DNA from: Cryptomeria japonica
Lineage: Eukaryota > Streptophyta > Pinopsida > Cupressales > Cupressaceae
DNA: 64,000 nt
Direction of reading: 5' to 3'
Assembly (NCBI RefSeq): GCF_030272615.1
Contig: NC_081409.1
Location: 473,672,573-473,736,572 of the forward strand
A program made the translations under genes and the position numbers. Within the stretch, counting starts at the first letter, position 1. Each line of letters opens with the position of its first letter. Positions 25,113 through 34,072 of this stretch are shown in pieces. The notes under the pieces were generated by a model. The model did no database searches and was not told the origin of the DNA. It worked only from the letters and a program-made list of their open reading frames with translations.

Positions 25113-25701
25113 TCCGAAAAATTCGTGAAACGAAGGGGGATCTGTTCGTCTCTGCACAAGGATTCCAGATCTTCAATTTCAGCCGCGTACCTGCAACCTA
25201 CACACAGAAAAGCGAAGACGATTGGGGGGTTAGGGATTAGGGGTTTGCCTTTAGGTCAAACCCCGGTTTTGGAATTAACCAAGAAATGAGCAAGTGCTGT
25301 AAATGTAAATGACTGTAAAACAAGTACTAATACCTTGTTCTAAGGATGTTTGTATCCTTATGTGCGAAGGTATAGATGTTGTATGTTGTTGGAGTATGTT
25401 GTAAGTGATCTCCTCTTCAATGGTTGAATCCTTGTCTTGAATGCAACACTTAGCCTTGAATGGAGACTTGAAATGATCAATTGCTTGAAGGAATGCTTGA
25501 ATGCTTGAGTATAGTTTCCACGCTTTGTACACATATGACCCCCTTACCGAAATGGGAGAGGACAATGTAGTTTATATACTTGTCATTTAGGGCTGATAGA
25601 CTGATTTTCCCGACCTTAGGCCGACCAGGGAAAGTTAATTTCCAAATTGCAAACAAAAAGACCCGAAGTCCAAAAGAGACCGGGCCCAAAATAGGACCCA
25701 G

Positions 25702-25789
25702 GGACCAGGGCGCTGGGCGCCATGGTCCTGGGGACCAGGGTGCTGGGCACCCTGGTCCTGAAGGACCAGGGCACTGGGCGCTCTGGTCC
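25702..25789. repeat. Three tandem GC-rich 27-bp palindromes in U3 of element C
   Basis: Units at 25702-25728, 25732-25758 and 25763-25789 each start GGACCAGGG and end GGTCC around a GCTGGGC core. The inner arms covary (GGGCGC/GCGCCA, GGGTGC/GCACCC, GGGCAC/GCGCTC) while symmetry is largely kept. The period is 30-31 bp. The 3' LTR carries the same three with small changes. Confidence 0.8.
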
Positions 25790-25966
25790 CACCTCCCGGG
25801 ACAGCAGGGTGCAAAGGAGGTTCAGGCCAGGGTGCAAGAAAATGCAGTTTTCAGTGTCATAATCAGGTTTCGGGGTCTCCATTCAGGTTGCGTGTTGCAT
25901 CACCATCGTGAAGACCGAAATGTAGTCGAAATTGCAAGTGTCGCAATTTTAGGACGCTACACTACT

Positions 25967-26241
25967 AAATGATCTACAATGATCTCATACTTATATGAGT
26001 CATATTACAATCCACCAAGTCAGCTTACAAATTTTTTTACAATTAAATACAAAATACATTTATACAAAATTCTTGTCGGCCATGGTGTCGGTAATCTTTC
26101 TTTTTGGTGCCGATGAACTGTATGTTGGTGTTGAGTCTGTCGGTGTCGATGCCTGCTGGTATCATATGATTGTAAGGTTTCCATCAATGACAATACCTTC
26201 AATCACTTACAATTTCTCATTGGAGTGTGCATTTCCCAACA
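25967..26241 (-). repeat. 3' LTR of element A, part 2 (U3 side)
   Basis: Continuation of the LTR broken by C, ending TTCCCAACA (minus strand TGTTGGGAA). It aligns to 31919-32190 with about 19 differences in 275 sites. Together with 17575-18091 it gives 792 bp against 790 bp for the other copy. Confidence 0.9.
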
Positions 26242-26430
26242 ATCTCCCCCTTTGGCATTGACGGCAACACTCATGAGAAAAATCAAAACTATATATCAAA
26301 AAATGTTATCCAAAAATATTTTGCCAAAATTGTCTTACCAAAACTGTGTTATCAAAAAGTGTGCTCCCCTTGATCTAATGATATCTTTCTTCTGATCATT
26401 TTTCTCATCTCCACTACTCCCCCTTTGACA
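26242..26430 (-). other. Multiple polypurine tracts of element A
   Basis: The minus strand has AATGCCAAAGGGGGAGAT directly before the 3' LTR (26242-26255 in the core). A second TGTCAAAGGGGGAGT is at 26416-26430, and a shorter AAGGGGAG lies near 26362-26371. Element E has the same repeated pattern before its 3' LTR. Multiple PPTs are described for Sireviruses. Confidence 0.75.
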
Positions 26431-26653
26431 TCAATGACAAAGGTTGTCATTCACTGTCAATGAAGTGTGGTTCCTACCTAGATCCTTGTAACCGGTGGGT
26501 TACAATCTGATAGATGTCTACCAATGCAAAATTTTGACTGTCACTGAACCTTTTGCTTTCTTTTAATGTTGCTTGTGTTCTCTGAATTGTACCAATGAGT
26601 ATGTGCATTTTCTCTTTTGGTGTCTTAAGTCTGGGAACCAGAGCCTCGAAAAT

Positions 26654-29600
26654 TTATTTTCTCAAAGAAATGAGGTAATCTAGTTTAGGACCTAGTTTGC
26701 ATTTTAAATCCTTTGCCTTAACCTTTATCTTTTCTTTATCTTTTTCTAACTTCTCAATTTTCTCCTCAAGATCTGCAATGTTCTTTTCAATTTCCAAAAA
26801 TGGATCTAATGTTCCTATTAAATTGCCAGCAATATTGTTAATTTCTTCTTGTGCTTTGTTGATCTCTGAATTTATGTCCTCTATCAAAATATCAGTTTTG
26901 CAGGTATCTTTGTACAGTTTCTTGAAATCCAAAATTGTTTCTCCTAGTGCCAGTAATAAGGTTTCCATTTGTTCCTTATTCTTCTTTACTATTTCCTCAA
27001 AGAATTTTTCTTTCTCCTTATTCATTTTCTCTTTGAATGTGTCTTCATTTATCTGGTCTAGTGTAATTAGATTCTCGGTTATATATTTAGACAATGTGTC
27101 TAATTGGCTCAAAGAATCTTTATTATCTATGTTAGACTTTGGAGCTATCATTTTTAAAATTGTTAATGTATCATCTATAGCTTTGTAAGCTTGTGCATTA
27201 CACTCTGTTATTTTCTTTATTGAGTCCAAGAGTACCTCTGTCATATTTGTTGGCTGAAATTCAGTCATTGATGTGTCGGTTGTAGTGATAGCTTTTCTTT
27301 CCTCTTTCTTAGGAGGATCTATTTGAGTTTGCATTTCTATTAGCAAAGGCTTGGGTTTCTTAGCTATTGTTGGTGGCACTATTTCTGCATGAACCTGTAC
27401 CTCAACCTATTTCTATTCTGGTTTCTCAACCTGTGCCTCAATGGGTTTCTTTGTGCTCTCAACTGTCGGTTTTTCTGATGTAGTCTCAGTATGCACTGTC
27501 GGTTTCTCTGTATTCACCTCTGCACTGTCTACTATCAGTGACTCAGTTGGTTTTTCAATTTTTGTAGTTGTCGGTGGCTCAGTAGATGCAACAGTATGCA
27601 CATTTGTGGTCTCTGTCTTCCCAGTGTCCAGGGGGTCATTTGATTCTTCAGTATGTTGTTGTTCCCCAATTCCAATGTTATTAATTTCAATATTTTTCAG
27701 TCGGTGGCTCTATTGCCACATCTGTCTTTTCAATTGATTCCTTATCTACCACAATATTTACCTCTTGGGTGTCTATGTTCATAATGTATAAAATTTTAGA
27801 CTCGAGATTTGTATCCTCATGAGGAGTCTCCATACTCTCTGTTTTCAATTGTGTGTCAACAGTTTCTATCGGTGGAGTATCAGAAAGAGGTGGGGGTAAG
27901 TTATCAGTTATTTTTAGGCTTGGAGGTCCACCTACCTTACCTTTCCCCTTATCCTTGTCCTTTTGGTAGACTCTGATAGTCTTAGGTCTTTTAAGTTCTT
28001 CTTATTCCTCTTTTGCAACAAATAATATATCCCATTGATCCACAGTCTCTTCTAAAATTTCATTCACTCTTCCTGCCATAAGTGCAACACGTCGATGACC
28101 AGTTGAAAATACTGTCCAGTTGGCCTCACTGATTAATTGATCTATCTCTTCAGTGGAGTTCACTGGGTGAACTGCAAGTATTTTTTCTATTTTTATCTTT
28201 TTGTCTAGCTCAACAATAGCTACCCTTCTAGCTTCTAGTCATATGTATAAATCAGTGGGTATATCATCAACAATCTCCATCAAAAATTTCTTGTATATGT
28301 CTAAGTGTAAGACTACACTATTCTCTACGCTTTCTTTATCATCAGTGGAAAGTGTGTTATACAGCCTGCTAATATTTCTCAACTTTCCATCCTCAGTTAT
28401 TTCACTTAGAAGTTTGTCCGGTGGAGTAATATCATGTTTTACCTTCTTATTCTTTGGAGTTAACTTCTTAACTGGAGGCCTAACTGTCTGTTGCTTTTGT
28501 CTTGTCTTTCTGGGTGTAGGTGAAGGTGTCGGTGAGGGTTTTATTTTCCTTACTACCCTTTTGAATTCGGCTGGTATATCACTTTCAAAAGAAGTTGCAA
28601 CCAGTGAAAGGTGAGTTTCCGGTTGAAGTCCTTCCAACTCACTTTCCTTAATACCGGTTTTGTTCAGTACATCTTCTTTGATAGCTTTTGCTTGTCTTGT
28701 ACCTTTCCTCACTATCTGTTCAGTTTTCTTAATTCTTTTCTGTGATTGAATGCCACTCTCAATTGTTTAAGCATTGCCAAAGAATTTCTCATCCAGTTTT
28801 CTTGGTGCCTCAAGTAGAGCTTTTGCATATGTCTCAATTATGTTCTCATCAGCTTCATATCCCATTTAGGTTACCCAAATAGTTCTTGGGACAACTACTT
28901 CCATCCAGATTTCATCTTTCTTTACCACAAAGCATATATCATCTTTGTATTTGTCAACAATTGCTTGAGACAGTCTTGTTCTAGATTTTATCTTTGTCTT
29001 AAATGCTTGGAAATATTCATTGATTTTCTTATCTTTGTTTTCTCCCATGTTGTTCAGTAGGTTCAGTAGTTGTTTTCCTACCGGTATATCAAATCCAAAG
29101 TCTTTTCTTCCAGTACCAAGTACTTTCTTGGTGATATACAACATTAAGCTTACAAGTAAGTTTCCAAATCTGAAGGTTCCCTTCTTGTCACCTTTGATTT
29201 TCTTTAGGTTTTCTATTAGTTCATCTTTCAGCCATTCACAGATGTCAATCTTAGCATTGTTGTTCACTAACTCATAAGCACTTTTAATACATAAGCTAGA
29301 GACTGAGTTTAGTCTATTTGTATGAGTAGCTTTGTAGCCAAGTACCATGCTAATGAATTTGACATTTTTATCCTTAACATCATTGACTCTAAGGGATCTC
29401 TTGTCAAATGTTGTGTCGGTTAAGTTCGTTATAGTGTCATTAGAGACCTTCTTAGTTTTGCCAAGCCTGCTACCGGTGGAGGGTAAGCCTGTCACTGCCC
29501 TAACTGCCTCTTTCATGATCTTATGAATTGAATCCAACCAAAAGAATTCTCCATGCACTCTACTTAGCACAATCCTTATAACATCCTTGGGAAAATCCAG

Positions 29601-29912
29601 GATACTAAGGATTTCAATAAAACCTAGGGTTTTCACTATCTTATGTTCTGGTTTGATGTTTCCAGATTCATCACATAAAATAGTCTGACACATATTCTCG
29701 TTTTCTTCATCTCCTAGTTCTTCTATGTGACAATGTATGTACATTCTAGGGTCTTCAGCATATACTACTCCTTTAGGAATTTGAGAGAATGCCCCTAGGG
29801 TATCATCTTTCTTTGCAATGTCAGGAATGATCTTAAACACGGGTCTAGGGCATTTAATTTCTTCTATAATAATAGGGTTTGAAATGAATTCAGGAACAAA
29901 GGAGGATGCCAC
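26654..29912 (-). pseudogene. Accessory ORF of element A (about 1,090 codons) in the place of pol
   Basis: Stretches 29912-28866 and 28712-28239 share one frame; 27601-27413 and 27379-26654 share another. The whole therefore reads as one protein with a few stops and one frameshift near 27600-27700. Residues 1-348 are a helical globular domain (SRVHGEFFWLDSIHKIMKEA, AVTGLPSTGSRL, FRFGNLLVSLMLYITKKV), a type I recall from plant LTR-element extra ORFs but cannot name safely. The middle is basic and P-rich (PSPTPSPTPRKTRQKQ). Next is a T/E/P-rich part with repeated EKPT-like units (27413-27601). The last 240 residues are strongly coiled-coil (LEEKIEKLEKDKEKIKVKAK). It sits directly after gag and before the PPTs. 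It might be structural, an interaction protein or an env-like remnant. No catalytic motif is seen. Confidence 0.65.
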
Positions 29913-30214
29913 AGTTATAATTACCTTAATCTACCTTTAGGTATGTGTGCTTGAATGATTTGCTTCCTTCTCGCTATGGATGCCCTTGCTCAGAATTTTT
30001 GTGCTCTTAAGAGATTTGAATGTTCAGTGAATGAAAAAGGAGCCAAAATACTTACTTTATAATGTTACTTTCTCCAACTACCACATTTAATGCTTGTCGT
30101 TAAGTCACAACTTAACTCATCTGTTGGTAAAGAAGTAATCCAACTTCTCACCATCAACCGAGGATATATTAGCATATTTTTCAATTAGTTGCCAAACCCC
30201 CAAAGGATTTTCCT

Positions 30215-31331
30215 TCAATTAGATGAAGAGTCTCCTGTCGGTGGAGTGATACTTTGTTCTGTCGGTGGAGGAGTATTCCCATCAACATTCTGATCTGACT
30301 TTATGATCCATTGCTTTGAGAATTCTTGCTTTACCTCTTCAACTTTTTCTTTACCTTTCAGGCTGGGTCCTTTGCTATTTGTCGGTGATGTCTTGCTTCT
30401 ACAAAATTTTGCAATATTTCCAATCTTGTTACAAGCATAACAAGTCACATTGTTTTTTTCAGAATAGCTTTCTCATATCCTATGACAGTATGTGTTTTGC
30501 ATTGATTAGATAGATGTCCAAATCTTCCACAAACATAACATCTTACATTCATTTTACAATTTTCTAAATTAGGACCAACTTTGTTGCATTTAGAACATTG
30601 ACCGGTGGGTATATTAGTGTTCTGATAATTTCTAGATCTACACTGATTTTCTCTATGACTATATTTGTTATAGTTAAAGCATTTCCCATTAAATTTTTAA
30701 GCATTAGGTTGTCTTACCAGTTTGTTGTGATCATGATTGTTTGCAGTACCGGAGCTTTCACCAACTTCAAAGCCAAGGCCATTTGTATCACCATTAGGTT
30801 TTTGATTTTTCAGCATGTCAACAAGTTCTTCTGAACTTTTCTTGAATTTCTCCTTGTGTTGATTTGCAGCAGCCAGCTCACTCTCCAATATTCCTTTCTA
30901 TCTCATGAGTTCATTTGTGTCATTTTGTGTATGCATCAAGTCTGTCTTCAACATATCATTTTCATGACTAAGTCTTGTGTTTTCATTTCCAGCATCATTC
31001 AGTGTTCTAACCAAGTCCTCTTCATCCTTCTTTCAATTTTTAGTTTCTTTACAAAATCTCATAGTCATATCTTGCATCTCATTTTTCATTGTACTGTTTT
31101 CTTGTCTCAACTTGTTTAACAGATCATTAAGAGTTTCTTTTTCATCATTATTATTCTACATTTTTTCACAAAGTTCTCTTCTCTTATTCCTTGAAATAGT
31201 GAGATTTTCTTGAAGTCCTTGAATAATATCCTATGCAACCTTTAGATCATCTTCAAGTTTGATATTCTTTACTTTTTCTGCATCATAGTCTGAAAGATTT
31301 GTGTCCAATTGCTTTCTCAAGTTTTCCATCT
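30215..31331 (-). pseudogene. Truncated gag of element A: coiled coil plus four zinc knuckles
   Basis: The minus strand starts soon after the PBS with MENLRKQL. It has a long coiled-coil stretch broken by a few stops, then a row of knuckles CFNYNKYSHRENQC, CSKCNKVGPNLENC, CYVCGRFGHLSNQC and, after a frameshift, CYACNKIGNIAKFC. Only the third is a canonical CX2CX4HX4C. The first lost its second Cys, and the second and fourth lost the His. The N-terminal gag domain seen in E is missing, so this is a 5'-truncated gag. A small lysine/serine-rich tail ends at 30215. Nucleic-acid binding would be largely lost (inference). Confidence 0.7.
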
Positions 31332-31386
31332 CTACCGGTGTCAAGATCTTCTTCAAGCTGTTAGGCTTTTGAAAATAGAGGACAAA

Positions 31387-31398
31387 GCTCTGATACCA
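31387..31398 (-). other. Primer-binding site of element A (initiator tRNA-Met type)
   Basis: The minus strand reads TGGTATCAGAGC two bases after the LTR end. This is the standard plant copia PBS complementary to initiator tRNA-Met. Element E has the same 12 bases at 53775-53786. Confidence 0.92.
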
Positions 31399-31400
31399 AT

Positions 31401-32190
31401 TGTTAGGATTCCCAAAGATACTAAGAGGGGGGGTGAATCAGTATCTGACTGGTAAAAGAACTTTCTTAAATTATAACATGAAAAGCAATTCAAAACTGTG
31501 TACCGGTAAACCAAAATTAATGCAATAAATAAGAATAACAACCACAACATGAAAGACACACCATAACACAATATTTTAACGAGGAAACCCGGTGTGGGGA
31601 AAACCTCGGTGGGATTTGTGACCCACAATATTTGCTTACTGGCCAATAAGGGAATATTATTGTTTACAATAGGGGCCTACACATGCAGGAAGGCCAAGTG
31701 CCTAGAGCTCACTGCTCAATTACAAAATAAGTCTCACTGACTTACAAAAATGGATTATACAAATCCAATGTCTTGTATTGCTTCAAATCAGCATCTACTG
31801 TGCCAGATTCAGTACCATTTTAAGCTCTGCAATATACATAAACCCTTATCCAATATCTGCCTTACAATTCGCATATTAGGTCCTCATTAATCCTTCCTAT
31901 TTTTTCTCTACTACTAAAAGATATATAATGATCTCATACTTGTATGAGTCATATTACAATCCACCAAGTTGGCTTACAAAATTTTTTACAATTAAATACA
32001 AAATACATTTATACAAAATTCCTGTCGGCCATGGTGTCGGTAATCTTTCTTTTTGGTGCCAGTGAACTGTATGCTGGTGTTGAGTCTGCCGGTGTCGGTG
32101 CCTGTCGGTATCATATGATTGTAAGGTTGCCATCAATGACAATACCTTCAATCACTTACAATTTCTCATTGGAATGTGCATTTGCCAATA
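31401..32190 (-). repeat. 5' LTR of element A
   Basis: This 790-bp LTR is the uninterrupted copy. The outer end reads CCAATA on plus (TG end mutated to TA on minus); the inner end is TGTTAGGATTCC on plus. Near the inner end the hairpin ATACTA, G-run, CAGTAT is kept with one change. Repeated GGTGTCGG and ACCGGT-like words occur near 32035-32110. Confidence 0.9.
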
Positions 32191-32195
32191 GTACT

Positions 32196-32867
32196 CGGGC
32201 ATAGACTCCTATGAGGTGCTTCGAACCTCACTTTCACACACGCACATGAGGTTGAGTGGAACTAACGAAGTTCTCACTCTCTCTCTTTTACATGGATCAC
32301 CTAAGAAAGCTCTAGGGGCAAGATTTTCCATGTCCTTCTCTCCATGGATCACCTATTTTTAGGGGTGAGACATCCATGGTTTCTTTATTCTTCATTTTTC
32401 TTCTCATGGATCACCAAGGTGTGTATTCATGTTCTCTCTCTTCTTCCTCTCATGAACTCATAGTTTTACTATCGATAGTTCATGGATGATGTCATATTTT
32501 CTCTTTTATGTGATCACTCGTGTTTATGTGATGGCATTGGTCTTTGTATCTTAATTAGTTGTTGAGACATCTGAGCTTGAGATCTCTTCGGCTAGTTACT
32601 TTTTCATCTTGTGTCTTGTTCTTATCGTATGTCTTTTTGCGTTTTGTCTTTGTTTTGTGTGTCTTGTGCCTTTTTTTCTTTTGTGTGCTCTTGCATATGT
32701 TGGCATGAGTTGAGACCCTAAGATTAGGGGATTTTTCTCCTCAATATTAGTGATGTCTTATACTCCTTGTGGTTTTGCTCCGCATCTCTCATCTTCATCT
32801 CTCTTTTTTCTTCTACTTTACCGGTAGTAGTGGCATAAGCCATACTCCCGCTAAAGTGGGGGCTAAA
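32196..32867 (+). other. Right internal part of element B with its polypurine tract
   Basis: A noncoding stretch of B beyond the insertion of A. It has repeated CATGGATCACC motifs (near 32293, 32342, 32404) and CT-rich runs. It ends with the PPT AAAGTGGGGGCTAAA at about 32853-32867, next to the 3' LTR. Confidence 0.7.
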
Positions 32868-34067
32868 TATAGTGTCATAAAATTGTGACCCCTACAATTT
32901 TAAATACATTTGGGGTCCTCACCTTTGCGACGGCATCTCCTTCCCTAACTGGGACCTATTTTTGCATTTTCAACCCTTCTCTCTTCCTCCTTCATGTCTT
33001 GTGTCTACTTTAGACCATGTCTGGGCCCCAAAATAGGGCAGGATAGGGGCATGGCACTCCTGTCCCCCCTAGGGAAATCATGTGGCGCCCTTATCCTCAC
33101 CCCTTAGGGTGGTCCTATGTTCGGTCTGCCTGATCTCCTATGCATTTATTGTCTTCGGGATTTGTTATTCCTCTTTGTTGGCATTCAATGGTTGAAATTT
33201 AATCCTTGAGGCATGTATAAAAGGGAATTCAATACACTCATTCAAGGACGGATGGACAAGGGATGATAGATGATAAGAGATAGATAGCATAAGGAGAAGA
33301 TACAAGATTTCAAGGTCATTATCAAGCATTCAAGCATTCAAGTCTTCTTCATTCATCCATTGGAGCAATATTAAAACATTCATTTGCAAGCATATGTGTA
33401 TATTAGGATTTTGTCACGTTACATGCCATTTCAAACAATATTTATGATTACATTCAAGAAGCAAAGATATCATCATCAACAAGTTGTAGATCTATAAGGT
33501 ATACATCTCCATTGTTTGCATTCAAGCATTTGCATTTACTTTCTTTCTAGGTTGATTCCTCAACTGAGGTTTGACTGAGGCAAACCCCTATCTTCTCTTT
33601 TATGTGTGTAGGTTGCAAGTGCGTAGTTGTAATTGCATGTTTGGGCTTCATTTGCAGAGATAGAAGAACCCTTTTTGTTTCGCGGATTTTGTGGCAGACC
33701 ATGTACATTCCCGCCATGGTCTTGACGACTTTTCTCCAAATTTGCAGGGCAGATCCACATCAATTTAATTAGCTCAAATCTGAAGTTACAGCGGGATCCC
33801 AAACTGGTAGCACCTCATTTCACTCATTTCCTCTCTCTTTTCCGCATAGCCAACAAGTCAACTTTCTCATTTACAAAAAAGGGTAAATCATATTTCAACC
33901 GCTTGCAATCCACTTGGAATTCACATCCTTGTTTCTCTTGGATTTGGATCTAGTGGATTCAAGCCCCTCTTTTGATTATAAAGTTCCTCCCAAGCGAAAA
34001 TCATCCTAGTGGATTCCTTTCTCTCTCCTAGGTGGGGAGTCACTAGGATCCAATTTTCCACTTTACA
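32868..34067 (+). repeat. 3' LTR of element B
   Basis: This 1,200-bp LTR starts TATAGTGTCATAAAATTGTG (TG mutated to TA) and ends CCACTTTACA, followed by acacc. TATA-like TATAAAAG is at 33216-33223. It pairs with 12568-13761. Confidence 0.9.
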
Positions 34068-34072
34068 ACACC

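Larger units (their letters stand above)
18092..25961 (-). mobile_element. Element C: young non-autonomous gypsy element with gag-protease ORF
   Basis: This 7,870-bp element is flanked by perfect ctact duplications (18087-18091 and 25962-25966). LTRs have TG...CA ends (1,267 and 1,251 bp). On the minus strand the order is 5' LTR, PBS, duplicated leader, a gag-protease-like ORF of 1,113 codons with only two stops, a 3' region, PPT and 3' LTR. There is no RT, RNase H or integrase. The two LTRs differ at about 29 sites in about 1,250 by my count (2.3 percent) plus one 16-bp repeat-number difference, so this is the most recent insertion of the nest. The structure fits the terminal-repeat-with-GAG (TR-GAG) class of plant elements. 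Confidence 0.93.
24711..25961 (-). repeat. 5' LTR of element C
   Basis: This 1,251-bp LTR is the promoter copy for the minus-strand transcript. TATA-like TATATAAAC (minus) is near 25570-25578. Going left from there lie the AATGCTTG repeats (two copies, 25492-25507) and the palindrome at 25086-25112. Three tandem GC-rich palindromes at 25702-25789 lie upstream of the TATA-like site, that is in U3. Confidence 0.95.
17575..32190 (-). mobile_element. Element A: Sirevirus-like copia element without pol, inside B
   Basis: Perfect 5-bp duplications gtact stand at 17570-17574 and 32191-32195. On the minus strand the order is 5' LTR (32190-31401), PBS TGGTATCAGAGC, truncated gag with zinc knuckles, accessory ORF of about 1,090 codons, several polypurine tracts and 3' LTR (26241-17575, split by element C). 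Net length is about 6.7 kb. No protease, integrase, RT or RNase H is seen. PBS, multiple PPTs and the U5 C-tract hairpin are shared with element E, which has a copia pol. A is therefore a likely non-autonomous relative of a Sirevirus (inference). Confidence 0.9.
12568..34067 (+). mobile_element. Element B: non-autonomous gypsy-type LTR element inside D
   Basis: LTRs at 12568-13761 and 32868-34067 are flanked by gcacc (12563-12567) and acacc (34068-34072), a 5-bp duplication with one change. Net length is about 6.9 kb. It has PBS, a leader, a short decayed gag-related ORF, a 65-bp tandem repeat and a PPT. No pol is visible. PBS, PPT, leader and LTR architecture match element C, so B and C belong to one family. 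B lies in D just 3' of the D gag-like ORF and is itself split by element A. Confidence 0.9.

Noticed and set aside
25580-25972. ORF of 130 codons across the C LTR, and similar ORFs of 88 codons in both LTRs
   Set aside because: They only read through the GC-rich palindromes of LTRs, on either strand, and have no domain; they are by-products of base composition.
26697-27188. Plus ORF of 163 codons opposite the coiled-coil part of A
   Set aside because: Serine/phenylalanine-rich mirror of a coiled coil on the other strand; no independent evidence.
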